Shown here: in pieces, positions 11,105 to 22,258 of the stretch
How the letters are laid out: every line of letters starts with the position of its first letter
Numbering within the stretch: the stretch's first letter is position 1
Notes under the pieces: generated by a model
Databases searched by the model: none
The model's input: only the letters and a program-made list of their open reading frames with translations
What the model was told of the DNA's origin: nothing
Made by a program: the position numbers and the translations under genes
Source of the DNA: Delphinapterus leucas
Taxonomy: Eukaryota > Chordata > Mammalia > Artiodactyla > Monodontidae
Assembly: GCF_002288925.2 (NCBI RefSeq)
Contig: NW_022098050.1
Coordinates: 7,205,361-7,269,360 of the forward strand
Direction: 5' to 3'
Length of the DNA: 64,000 nt

Positions 11105-11807
11105 GATGGGGATTTGGGGGCAGCTTATTTGGGAGGTGATCCCAGGCAGCACTGTGAGAGACAGGAAGTGAGATAGGGAACGGAGGATGCCAATGAAGGG
11201 GGTGTAACTGAGCAGGTTACCTCTGTGGGCAACTGGGCTGCATTCCCACTGAGGAGCCTCTAAGAGACTTTGTGGAATGTGCCTCGGAGGCAAGAAACGG
11301 GGTTGTTTATCTGCCAGCTCCCATCTCTCTTTGGTTGATGAGTAATCAAAGGGATGTTAATTCCCTGACACTTGCAGCCTGTCCTGAGGTAGGCTGAGCA
11401 TTTTCTTGTAGCCAAAGTCCCCAGGGAGTGTCACAGGCACTTGTCATAGAAAGTCACTCTAGGTGGGTAGTGACAGTAAGGAAACTATCCGCTGAAGCTG
11501 CATGACTTCCTGAGAATGGGGAACCAACAGTGGCTGTAACACCTATATTCTGCTTCCTTTATGTCTGCTCAATCCCATTTCCCACCCCACTTCCCTTGCC
11601 TCACAAATCTCCTCATTCCAATCAGGTCCGCTCCACCCAGCAACATTTTCTATTGTCTCACACTGCCCAAACTCACATATTTAAACTCACATGTTTAAAT
11701 TATCTGCTTGGCCTCTGTAGGAATTTACTTTGTAACCCCTGGAGTAATAAAAGCATGGACAAGGCTGATAAGGAGGAGCCGAGGTAACTGTTGTGACTGT
11801 GGGTAAG
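11105..11807. other. Apparently unique intergenic DNA
   Basis: No gene or repeat recognised. Confidence 0.5.
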
Positions 11808-11820
11808 AGTGCCAGAAGTT

Positions 11821-12035
11821 GGGCTTCCCTGGTGGCGCAGTGGTTGAGAGTCCGCCTGCCGATGCAGGGGACACGGGTTCGTGTCCCGGTCCGGGAAGAT
11901 CCCACATGCCGCGGAGCGGCTGGGCCCGTGAGCCATGGCCGCTGAGCCTGCGTGTCCGGAGCCTGTGCTCCGCAGCGGGAGAGGCCACAACAGTGAGAGG
12001 CCCGCGTACTGCAAAAAAAAACACAAAAAAAACAA
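11821..12035 (+). mobile_element. CHR SINE, short form
   Basis: A complete copy with a well-preserved head (GGGCTTCCCTGGTGGCGCAG), GC-rich body and A-rich tail from 12012. The TSD is 14 bp with two mismatches, AGTGCCAGAAGTTG (11808-11821) and AGTGTCAAAAGTTG (12036-12049). Overlapping open frames on both strands are artefacts. Confidence 0.95.
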
Positions 12036-12205
12036 AGTGTCAAAAGTTGAAACTAGGAGAGATTAGGGCCAAATCTTGAGGCTTTGGAAGTATAGCTAAG
12101 GAATTTCGGCTGTACCATATATTTAGTGATGAGGTACAGATTTTAAAGTAGTATGATTAGATAGGCATTGGAGATAGATAACCCTGGAGCAATATGGTGG
12201 GAGTA

Positions 12206-12223
12206 GTGTGTGTGTTTGTGTGT

Positions 12224-12268
<45 letters not shown>
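12206..12268. repeat. (TG)n microsatellite
   Basis: About 30 TG units with interruptions (TTTG and TACG) in the first third, then uninterrupted. Confidence 0.95.
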
Positions 12269-12270
<2 letters not shown>

Positions 12271-12374
12271 AAGCCCTCCAGGTGATCCTGATGTGGCTCC
12301 TGGCTTGAGATCCATTGACACACAGGTTGAAGGGGAGGGTAAGAGCCATTGAGAGGGAGAAACCAATGAGGAGC

Positions 12375-12748
12375 TGTGATGGTCAGTTTTATGTATCCAC
12401 TTGGTTAAGGCTACAGTACCCAGTTACTCAATCAAACACTAATCTAGGTGTTGCTGTGAAGATATTTTGTAGACATGATTAACATCTACAGTCAACTGGC
12501 TTTAAGTAGAAGAGATGATTTTGGGTAATCTAGGTAGGCCTGGCCTAATCAGTTGAAAGGCCTTAAGAGAAGAACTGAGATTTCCCTAAAGAAGAAGAAA
12601 TTCTGCCTGTGGGTGGCAGGAGAAGCTCCCGCCTAAGGGTTTCCAGCCTACTAGCCTGCCCTCTGGATTTTAGATTTGTCAGTTCCCACACACACACACA
12701 TCTCTCTCCTGTTAGTTCTGTTTCTCTGGCAGAACCCCGACTGACACA
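12375..12748 (+). mobile_element. MLT2-type solo LTR (ERVL)
   Basis: It starts TGTGATGGTCAGTTTTATG and ends CTGACACA. In between are the ERVL LTR landmarks CAATCAAACACTAATCTAGG, CAGTTGAAAGGCCTTAAGAG and GTTCTGTTTCTCTGGCAGAA. A short (CA)n at 12691-12704 lies where the family often has a microsatellite. No internal viral sequence is present. Confidence 0.88.
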
Positions 12749-13299
12749 AGGGCCATTGACAAAGTTCAGATTAAAGGCAATGAAAACTTACCTGGGATGG
12801 TGGGAACTGAGATGAAAATGGTATTTTGAGAGGCATTTCTGAGCTGAAATCAATGGGAGTTAGAGATGAGACTTAAGGTAAGGGTGAGAAATAGAAAAAT
12901 GTATATATAAGGTGAGTTTTATAGTCTGGAGATTGCATAGATGGTTATGCTACAGATGGATATTAAGAACTCAGGAATGAGAAAATGTTTGGGGATGGAA
13001 AGGAGCCAGTTATTTTGGGACTTTGCTTTGCTGTATGTCCAGCTGGTATTTGAAAATGAGTTTGATTCTCAGGGGGAGATCTGGATGCAGAGAAGAATCT
13101 GAATATTAACTTGATTCTTGAAAAAATGTTCTCTTTTCCTTTAATTATGCCCATTTCCTTTTAGTCCAGTTCTATTTGTTCATCTTTGTTTGTTTCTTTG
13201 TGTTTTTATAATATGGCTCCTCAAATTTCTAGAGATTCTTGGAGGTCAATTCATATTTAGCTAGATGCTATATCCACTATATATGCTCTTGTGAAAATG
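12749..13299. other. Apparently unique DNA
   Basis: No gene or named repeat recognised. Confidence 0.5.
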
Positions 13300-13685
13300 T
13301 GTTAAGGAAACCTAACTCAGAATGGGAGCTGGGAAGCCATGAAGGGAGGGCTCTCACGCATGTTCCATTCATCAAAATTTGCATAGTCCAGCAGGAAGAA
13401 GGAAGATTTCCTCTTGGCAGCCAACAACAAGCTGCTTTTGCCTGCAGCCAATGAGAAGCCACCGCTACTTCAAACTCTCATTTTCCTCTAATGAACTTTT
13501 GTTTAGAACAACCCCTCCCAACTTCCTCCTTTCCTCTGTAACAGAACACTCTCCTCCTTTGTTCTCTGGACTTGCCTATGGTTTGCCATAGTTTGGTTGT
13601 CCCCAGTTGCAATTCCTCTGCTATTCCCAAATAAACTTGATTTTGCTGGCTGAATCACTTACCTTTTTCTTTTAAAAGGTTGACA
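13300..13685 (+). mobile_element. LTR-like segment, family not identified
   Basis: Bounded by TG (TGTTAAGG at 13300) and CA (GTTGACA ending 13685). It has a CCAAT box in GCCAATGAGAAG at about 13447, a pyrimidine-rich region, and an AATAAA signal at 13630-13635 about 55 bp before the 3' end, the layout of a gammaretrovirus-like (ERV1) LTR. No target duplication could be confirmed and I cannot name the family. Confidence 0.4.
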
Positions 13686-14639
13686 CCTTGTATAACAACG
13701 AGGGGGAGGTGTGTGAAAGCCCATTGACAATGTGTACCTAAGACAATTCTTTAATGAAGTACCTTAGAGACTTTTTCACTCTTAAAATTAGTTGGCTCTA
13801 ATCTTAAACCCTTGAAGATGGTTACCCTGATACTTTAAGTTTCTGGTTCCCAGTTATTTTTTCCATAAACAAATTCTATCAGTTTTCCATCTTCTGGGGT
13901 TTCAGAATTTTTCTCTCGATTTGCTTTCTTGTGTTATGATTTCATTATTTTATGTTAAAAAATTATATTTTCCTGTCTTTGGGACATTGGAAGGGAGGTG
14001 TTTTGGATATTCTGCACTTGCCTCTTTAGATCCATGCTCCACTCAGCTCTGCTCTGCTCTCTTCCCCAGGAGCTGAGTGGTATGGGCTGCGTAAGTGGAC
14101 CCCTTTGCTTCTGTTCTGGTTGATTTCAGCCAATGGGAGGCACTTGCAAGAGAACACAGAGCGGGAAGAGAATGAGAGAGGTTAGGATACTTATACCCGC
14201 AGTTGCCTCCCTGTCAAGGTGAAAGTTTGGTAAGGCTCCATTCCTCTGCTGATAGCCGTGGCTCCTACCCATGATTCTCTCCTATAGCCACAGGTCTTGC
14301 CAGGTTCTGGTAACTGCTCCCTCTTCTTGCCCATTCAGCTCTGCGGGTCATAGTAGTTTACTGCTTTTGCTAACCCTGGAGTGCTTCACCATTTCCTGCT
14401 GCTTTCTCTTAATTCTGCCCATACCTTGTAAACAGTTCCTTAATTAAACTCTTTTAAATCATGCCCTTTGAGAATACCCTTTAATTCCTGCCAGGATCCT
14501 GACCCACATAGGAGTGGAGGACGATGCTTGAATTAGAAGCCCAGTGAAAGACATCAGGGAGTCATTTGGGTAAAGGGGTTTTCAACACCTATTATTTAAC
14601 TTCAAATGGCCAATTCTTCCATTTGTCTATTGTTGAGAC
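13686..14639. other. Non-coding DNA, possibly containing an old unnamed repeat
   Basis: The stretch about 14040-14510 has the feel of an ancient interspersed repeat ('TTTCAGCCAATGGGAGGCAC' followed by 'GGGAAGAGAATGAGAGAGG'), a pattern I associate with an old LTR-type family. I cannot name it. The rest looks unique and no gene is supported. Confidence 0.35.
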
Positions 14640-14930
14640 ACAATCCAGAAGTTAAGACTCCGACCCTGGAGTCAGATGGCTTGGGTCTAAATACCAATTA
14701 ATTCCACAATTGCTAGCTATGCATCCTTGGAAATTCACCCAACCATTTTTAGCTTCAGTTTTTTTCATTTGTAAAATAGAGATCATAATAGTATCTACCT
14801 CATTGGGGCTGTTTTGAAGATTAAATGAGTTAATGTAACTGAATTGCTCACAGTAGCTCAATAAGGACTTAGGATATGTTAGCTGCTACAATTATAGTGG
14901 TTATCATTATTATTATCCTTTCTTCGTGTT
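14640..14930 (+). mobile_element. MIR SINE
   Basis: Sense-oriented MIR: GTTAAGACTCCGACCCTGGAG, later TTTGTAAAATAGAGATCATA, ACCTCATTGGGGCTGTTTTG and AGATTAAATGAGTTAATG. Confidence 0.88.
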
Positions 14931-15484
14931 CCCTTATCCAACATGTGAGAGACAGCATGACTCAACACTACATTTAATGCTAGAAGGACTATCTGCTTTA
15001 CGACAGGCTGCTTCTCTGGTCTCATGTGCAAGATTATTTAGGGGAACAAAGAGAAACTGAACACTTGAATCAATTCTGAGAAGTTCACACATTCACCCCA
15101 TTTGTTGCACCCAGTGCGTTAGTGCCCATGCCAGGATTCTTGACTCTTCTCTCCTCTTTCTCCTTTCCACCCCTCATAATTTAGAGGACTAAATCATGCT
15201 CTCCATCTTTGAAAGTGAAACAGTATTTCTGTTGCTGAAACTTAAGTGCATGAGTCCATGGGTCAGGGGGATTTCTAACCTCTGTACTCTGGTGTCATGC
15301 CTGTTTCCCAAGTGCATTCTCTTCTCAGTGTATTTGGTCTCATGTCTGATTGAGATGGAAAATGTAGAGGTTTTACAGTTTTCAGAGCTGTAGCTAACAT
15401 ATACTGGAGACTCTACAAACAAGAAATGATAGAGTGTGAATCATAGTTACTACTCAGTGATGTTAACAGAATAAGAGTCTTGCT
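14931..15484. other. Apparently unique DNA
   Basis: No gene or repeat recognised. Confidence 0.5.
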
Positions 15485-15960
15485 TGTCATAGACAAGGTT
15501 CTTTTAGTTGTAAGAAATAGAAACCCACTCAAACTTGTTTAAGCCAAAAAGAGGAATTTTTTATGAGAATACAGGGATAATCACAGAGCTCAAATGAAGC
15601 AAATGGAGCCAAGCCTCTTTGTGAACTGGAAACAAGAGTAAAAAGTTAAAACAGTAGGTTGAGCTTGCCTGTCTGTCACACTTCTTGATCTCTCCCAATG
15701 TGGCTTCCTTACTCTTTATTATTTGTAAGCTGCCTTCTCCCCACGCATGGTAGGTAGTGTCTGGCCTGCTGTTCCCACATTTATCTGTCCTCTCTTCCAG
15801 TCACAGGAGACTAACCAGCTATTCAGAATCTCAACTGTACATTCCAAGGAAAAAGACTGTGATTGATCCAGTTTGGAGGCAGAGTCATCCTTGGATCCAA
15901 TCAGCTCTGACCTGAGGCTCAGGGTCACATAATACATAGTTGCCCCATCCCTATGGATGA
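15485..15960 (+). mobile_element. Old interspersed repeat, family not named
   Basis: The segment matches a recurrent mammalian pattern. It starts 'GTTGTAAGAAATAGAAACCCACTC', continues with a 'GGCTTAAGC-AAAAAGAGGAAT' equivalent, and ends with a 'GATCCAATCAGCTCTGACC…GGGTCACAT' region. I am fairly sure it is an interspersed repeat but cannot assign the family. Confidence 0.4.
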
Positions 15961-17504
15961 AGAAAGCAGCTCCTTAAAGGTGTTCCTACACCTTCATTTT
16001 CTTCTTTCCACTCTTTTTCCTGTTCTCCCATGGTAGAAATAAATTTTTTATTTGATTAAAAATAAGGAGCTCTTTTTCACTCTTTTAACAATTTCTCCAT
16101 ACAACTGAATTAACTGAACTTGACTCAGAAATTAGATCTTAAATTATAAAACAGCAGGATCTTGGAAAATTTCTGTAACTAAAAACTCTAGACATGAATG
16201 GTTCCTGGTAACTTAAAGCCAAATTTTGTGGTCATAAGTTTGGGCATTTAGCATATATTACAAATACCCTTGTACTTTGTGAATAGTCAAATTATCTTCT
16301 TTGTTTTTATTACCTTTTCTAGAAACCAGCTTGAGGGAATCTTTGGGGACTTACTGATGTCTTGTGGTCTGAAGTGAAAGTCCAGGCTCCAATTTTGGGT
16401 TATAGTTACTTCCTTAGTCCAGGATATTGTATCCCATTGATGTACAGATTGTAGTTTGTTCTTGTGAGTTGGCACCAGGAGTACAGCCTGGCCACAAAAA
16501 TAGAATGAGGATTTCTCAGCAGTCAGAGCAGTGGCAACAGCAGCAGGGAAGGAAAAATGCTTATACGATGCACTGCATGCTCAGCAGTATCTCATAGGTA
16601 GAACCCATCTCTTTACGTGTCTGTGAGCAAATGGGTAATGGCCATTGGGTACAGCCTTGGTGATTTTGAGATTTATGTGTTGGCAAGGACCTTAAGAGAG
16701 CGCTTGGGACAGTCTCAAGAGAAATGACACAGGTTTCCAGTTAGGCCTGTTTTCACTTTGTGTTTCTAAAGAACATCATGCTCTTGTCATTTTGCTCAGT
16801 GTTAAGCCCAGAGCATCAGTGCGGCCATGGAAGGGTAATTTCTTTAAGATGACTGAAAAAGAAGGCTTAGAGTGTGAGGAGAATGTGGCTCAATTGCCTT
16901 ACAGTAGTCAACTGGCTATCAGGGTCAGGCTGATGAAACATTTTGGACAGAAAGACAAAGAAACTGCTGCGAGCTCTCCATGGGGAACCTTTTAGTTTAG
17001 AAGTTTCTTGTTCACGGGACTCATCTGTTGTCTAACAAATAACACCAACAGCATTTAGATACTATGCACTCAACAGACATTTTCGTTTCTGTCTTTCTGA
17101 TTTGTTTTCATTGTTGAAATAACAAGCTTTGAAAATATCATCAATGTCAGAGACATATACCTTGACCGTCACCATTCGTTCCTGGCAACCCACAGGAAAA
17201 GCAGACAGTACAGTGAGCAAGGGCTCAATCCAAAGCAGGATTTTAATTTATCATTTCTGGAACACAGGCTGAAATGGACGCCATAAAAGGCAGGAGTAAG
17301 TGTGAGTACTGCTTAGTGAGTTTAGCCACATATACCTTCTTAGTGGTCAAGCAAAAAAGTCACCACCCAGAACATTTAAGAAAATAAGCCATAAATAAAA
17401 AACAGTAAAGTAATGAAATACTCTTTTCCCACTAATTCTCCAACACTACTTTTTTTCTTCACCGTGGTTGAATAGGGGAATGGCGTTTCTGAGGTTGCTT
17501 TGCT
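15961..17504. other. Apparently unique intergenic DNA
   Basis: No supported gene or named element in about 1.5 kb. Open frames are under 70 codons. Confidence 0.5.
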
Positions 17505-17590
17505 CATTCTTTAAATAAATGTTTATTGAGCACCTGCTATACACAAAAGATTATCCTAGGCCTTGTGTAAATGACAGCAGCACATGGATA
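17505..17590 (-). mobile_element. L2 LINE 3' end fragment
   Basis: A reverse-oriented L2 tail: AAATAAATGTTTATTGAGCACCTGCTATAC, then a diverged 'CCTAGGCCTTG…GACAGCAG' region. Confidence 0.7.
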
Positions 17591-17764
17591 AATATTAAAA
17601 AGGGACAAACGGCACTCATGTAAATGTATGAGCACAGATTCTTATTTCTCCCTGCCTTTGTCTTGTGCTGATTCTTTTTTCTTCATTGATCTGAAAGGAT
17701 GTACTGTAACTTGACAGCTTGTGACGTTCCTCCTAATCCCCTTGTTATTTCTGTGGCAAAGAAG

Positions 17765-18304
17765 CTCTTAGAACTTGTGCTGAGTGGAGAGCGGTGGGAG
17801 CCTCCTCGCCAGTAACATCCCCCTAAGGCCTCGGGGTAACTGAATGAGAAAATACCACTTTAGTCCAGGAAGCATTTGAGTTGATTTTGGTATGCCCACA
17901 CCTACTTCAGTAATGCACCATTCTCTAGAGCACAGGCTTTCAGGAAACTCAACTGTGGTGGTTGCCATGATGGGCTGATCCCCCTTTAGGAACAAAGTAC
18001 TTACTCCCCCAGCTGCTGGAAATGCTGCCTGTAGACAGTCTTCAACTGTCTCTTTGGAGATTGCCTCCACTGAATAAAACTGCCCTGCCCAAGATCTTGC
18101 TTCCCTCTGGGGGGTAGTCTGAAGGCTCGACCCCCTTGTCCTAACTTCAGATAACACTGAAGGCCATCCCAGCTTCTCCTTCTGCCCACTCTAGCTTTCT
18201 TCCTCTCCCTTTCACAGGGATGAACCTGTAAAATACTCCATAATAAATGCCTTGGCATGCTAATTTCTGTCTCAAATTCTGCTCTCTGGAAACCTACACT
18301 GTGA
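17765..18304 (+). mobile_element. Probable old LTR or similar repeat, family not named
   Basis: The 3' part, with 'CTTCAACTGTCTCTTTGG', a C-rich region and an AATAAA at 18242-18247 followed by GCATGCTAATTTCTGTCTC and an ending near 'TGTGACA', is a pattern I recall from old dispersed mammalian repeats. An open frame of 129 codons on the minus strand (17768-18157) has no recognisable domain and is probably chance. Confidence 0.35.
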
Positions 18305-19044
18305 CATGAACACTTCAGAACATAGCCTGAACTCAGAAGTAGGTAGGAAAGAAATGTGAGAAAACTACAGTAATTGTCATAAACCTCTTACATAAAAGGC
18401 TTGAGGACCATGTAGAGCAAAATAGACACAGAGATAGGCGAGCAAAGTATTCTTTGTTTCTGTGTGCACTTGGTGAGCGCCTATGTTATACAAATGAGTG
18501 TGTGTGAGGCTGTGTGTATTGGGATAGTGGCTGACCATTGCTAATGACTGCCTCTCCACAGTGGAATGACAGTTGGCAGATAGAGATGGAGGTAGGGATA
18601 GGCATGAATATAGCACTTTGCTGGATTCATGTCTGTAGCTGCTTGCAAGCAGAGAGACTCCAAAAGCCCTATGGCTCTGTGGATCCTGCGTGTGCCTTTC
18701 TGGCTGGTGTATTTGTCAGTTTTGAGCATTACACATACATTCTGATATCCTTGGCAGATGGTATTGGGAAATGTCTATCAAACCCCCAGCTTGTTTGAGA
18801 GGATAAAGGGTTTCTAAATGGAATGGAGGAAAAATTGAAGGGAAATAACTGCTTCTAAAAATGTTAAAGGGCAAGAGAATGTAGGAAAAAATGTAACTCA
18901 ATAATGTGTGTAGGCACCTACTATGTGAGTAGCTGCTTCAAGGCCAATGTCAAAAAATAGATGATGGAATATGGGGAGAAAATTTGAGCACTTGTGACAT
19001 GCAATGAGAACACGCTGTTGAAAAAGTAAGGGTCATCTCTGATT
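18305..19044. other. Apparently unique DNA
   Basis: No supported gene or named element seen. Confidence 0.5.
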
Positions 19045-19135
19045 TACTCATCTCTCCATCACTGGTGCTTAGCATAATGTCTGGTACATAGTTGGTGCTC
19101 ACTACATGTTTACAGCATGAAGGAATAAATGCATG
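19045..19135 (+). mobile_element. L2 LINE 3' end fragment
   Basis: A sense L2 tail: CTTAGCATAATGTCTGGTAC, ATAGTTGGTGCTCACTACA, then a GAATAAATG-type end. Confidence 0.68.
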
Positions 19136-19599
19136 GAGGTAACAGGTGAGTGTAAGTATATGAGGACTGCAGGGGAAGAAAAGAGCATACAGTTGGGGTT
19201 GATTTAGGAAGGCGTCATGGACTTTGAGTGGGTATAGCTGGGAGTGAACATTTTGGAATGTAGACAGCAGTGTTCTAGGCAGAAGGAGCCGTAGGGGTAA
19301 AGGTAGAGAGGCTGGAGTTTGAGGGTAGAGACAGACAAAGGTCATGAGAACAAGTTCTCAGTTGGTGACCAAGGAATGAGAAGGGCCTAAAGGGAAGGTG
19401 GCACCACTTAATGGGAGGCCTTGAGGGCTTCATCTGGCTTTGATCTGATGATCAGTGAGGAACCATCCAGGGCTCTTAAAGAGAGGAGAGAAAATGGTAT
19501 TTTGCAAAAGTAGCTATCTTTATCTTGCTTGACAGAATTTGTGTCTTCTAGTTATCATTCTTATCACCATCACTATCATCACCTTCAATCAATATTTAA
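19136..19599. other. No gene seen; possibly a very old repeat
   Basis: Part of 19190-19400 ('GAACATTTTGGAATGTAGAC', 'CTAGGCAGAAGGAGCC') resembles a common ancient repeat pattern that I cannot name. Confidence 0.4.
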
Positions 19600-20980
19600 T
19601 ACTCAAATTATAAAAAACAATAGCCAAATTCTCTATCAAATCTAATGAATTGGCCACATGCGTTTATCTCCTCTTCCTCCCAACACCAAAATGACGGAAA
19701 GGGAATAAAAATGTCTAAACTCATGGCAATGACAAGAATGATAGAGAGGGCTGGGAGCAGGTGAGGTAATTCAACAAATTTCTGGAAGACAGAAAAATAT
19801 ATGCAAGACTTTACACTAAGGAGGCAGGCAAAAGATGCCATAGCCCATAGCATGCATGAAGGGGTTACAATTAAGGAGGGCACAGCCTATCCTGCAGAAC
19901 TACAGATATAACGTGGGGTGATAAGGGAGAGATATGGAGGACTAGTTTCTATGAAACACAAAACTCACCCATCTACTTTGAACGCAGCACATACAGCATA
20001 TCTTTCACTCAAGCAAAAATGAGAGAATTATTCTCAAAATAAATGCCCCCAGATAAAAATTTTCTACATTCTAGCATCTAATAGCTACACACTATAATGG
20101 CAGAGGTTACAGGTCAACAGTATCCAAATATGGAGAACTCCCTTTCTTTATGCCCTCTCCCCACCTCCAGCGGGCATTTAAGGAAAAACTCCAATATGAA
20201 AAGAGACTTAAATAAATAAATAGAAAAAAAGCAATTCCAGAGATGAGAGGTAATTTGAGCAAGAAAAGAGAGTTTGAAAGTCAGAAGAAATAAAGTAAAT
20301 ATTGTACTAATAAAACAAGTATGAGATACTATTAAAAGGGAAAAATCTGAGAACAAGAAAGAACACTTAGAAATTTAAAATATTATTACTAAAATAAAAA
20401 ATATGTATAAAGAATTGGAAGATAAGGTAAAGAAAATCTTCCAAAAAGTAGTACAAAAAGATGGTATATCTGTCAGGGTTCTACCAGAGAAACGAAACCT
20501 TGACATATGTATTTATATCAAGAAATTGGCTTATGTGACCTATAGGGGCTGACTAGGCAAGTTCAAAATCATTAGAAAGGGTAGGCTGGAACTCTTAGAC
20601 AGGATCTGACGCTGCCATCCACAGGTAGAATTTCTTCTTCCTCATGGAAACCCCAGTTCTGCTTTTAAAAGGCCTTTCAACTGACTGTGTCACCCACCCA
20701 GATCATGGAGGATACTCTCCTTTACTTAAAGTCATCTGATTGTAACTGTTAACTACATCTACAAAATACATTCATACCAATACCCAGATTACACTTGACT
20801 GAATAACTGGGTACTTTAGCTTAGCCAAGTTGATACACAAAATTGACCAACACAGATGAAAACAACAAGAAAAGAAATAAGAAGATTCATTCAGGAGGTC
20901 TAACATCTGACTAAGAATTCCAGAAAGAGAGACTAGAGAAAATGAGAGGGGGAAGTTATCCTTGAAATTTCTAATTGTTT
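19600..20980 (+). mobile_element. Old L1M 5'/ORF1-region fragment split by an MLT2 LTR
   Basis: A-rich diverged sequence of the L1M ORF1 region. The left part ends with 'GATAAGGTAAAGAAAATCTTCC' and 'AGTACAAAAAGATG' near 20460. The right part resumes at 20854 with a region equivalent to 'ATTCAGGAGGTCTAACATC' and 'CCAGAAAGAGAGACTAGAGAAA'. The MLT2 at 20464-20853 explains the break. The left limit is uncertain and no intact frame remains. Confidence 0.6.
20464..20853 (-). mobile_element. MLT2-type solo LTR (ERVL), reverse orientation
   Basis: The reverse complement carries the ERVL LTR landmarks also seen at 12375-12748: the 'CTGTCAGGGTTCTACCAGAGA' end, the 'AAAGGCCTTTCAACTGA' region and the 'CAAGTTGATACACAAAATTG' end. 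It is flanked by a perfect 5-bp duplication AGATG at 20459-20463 and 20854-20858. Confidence 0.87.
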
Positions 20981-22249
20981 TTCTATTGCACTAATAAATT
21001 AGGCCCTTGACTTACAGAGGTATCCTTAGTTGAAGAGTGCTTATTTTATTAGTTAAAAGTGTCAGAGAATTCCCAGGTCTCCTTTTCTTACCTTAACATG
21101 CCTTTTGGTCCTGTTTTAATTTTATTTTGGCCCTGATTCATCCTCATTTCTGGTTCTTAGTGAAGGCTGAGCTTAGGTTGCTCCAGGATACAGAATAAGA
21201 AGGAATATATGGTTCTTCAAAGCTTGCTCTGGAGTAAAAGACCAGCAAACTAAATTATTACCTGAATGCTGAAAGGTCAAGATTCCCTTCCCTTACATCA
21301 GTATTTTTTAAACTACAGCTTACTACTTAATAGTGGGTCATGGAATCAATTTACTGAGTCACAATCAATATTTTAAAATAGTGAAGTAGAATAGAATAGA
21401 CAGATTTCATCACCCATAGTATAGTTGAAGTACTATTTCAATAATATGTATGTATATATATCTGTATGTGTTCTGGGTGCATGTGGAATTTATATTTTAC
21501 TTATTTTAGTGCTGGTTGCTATTGAGAAAGATCCTATCTTCCATGCTGGACTGGTCTTTTTTTTGGGCCTGGTTTCTAGTGCGGAATTTGCCCTCCTTGC
21601 CTACTGTATAACACTCCTTGGTTTAAGGAGTGGGGACCACCCCTCAGTGTATCTAATGGAGCCCCAGGCTCTGCTCCCCTTTCTCTGAGCTGTATCTTCC
21701 CAGGTGGGTTACTGAGACCTGTTATGGTTGAAGTTTCTCCAGGACTTCTAGACCTCCAGCTCCACCAGTGGGAAACTGCGGGTCTCAATCAGTGCCGTGC
21801 CTGGTGTATTGACAACCAGAGGAGATCATTTCTTAACAAAATTATCTTCAGGAATAATCAGGAGATAAAATGAACAATATACTAGTTAGAAAAGAAAGGT
21901 AAACATGAGCATTTGCTTTGATTGAACTTCGAATATATTATACCACTTAAAAAATAAATAATAAATATTACAGTACCAAAAACACCCCAAAAGGTACAAG
22001 ATTGATAAATTTTAATTACATTACTGTCATTTTTGAAAAGCAATAAACAAAAGACACAAAAAAAGGAAAGCACATGAGGAAACATTTCCGAGAGGATGAC
22101 TGCCACTAAGTGCAGAGATTTCATCCATGAAGTGAAAAAACTGAAGTAGCTCATTTTCTGTTTCTTGTCTTTATAATCATTGGCTCTCATTCTTTATTTT
22201 GAATCTACTGTTTCATTGTGGCTGGGGATTGGAGACAGGAACTGCATTC
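20981..22249. other. Mostly unique DNA with a possible hAT relic
   Basis: No gene is supported. Only 21296-21520 stands out and is listed separately. A minus-strand frame of 102 codons at 21882-22190 has no recognisable domain. Confidence 0.5.
21296..21520. mobile_element. Possible non-autonomous hAT DNA transposon relic
   Basis: The pattern 'AAACTACAGCTTACTACTTAATAGTGGGTCATGGAATCAATTTA' equivalent, followed by 'AAATAGTGAAGTAGAATAGAATAG' and 'AGTACTATTTCAATAATATG', recalls an old hAT-type repeat. Neither family nor ends are established. Confidence 0.4.
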
Positions 22250-22258
22250 AAAGTGAGC

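Noticed and set aside
12123..12366. Frames with His-Thr repeats
   Set aside because: They are translations of a TG microsatellite.
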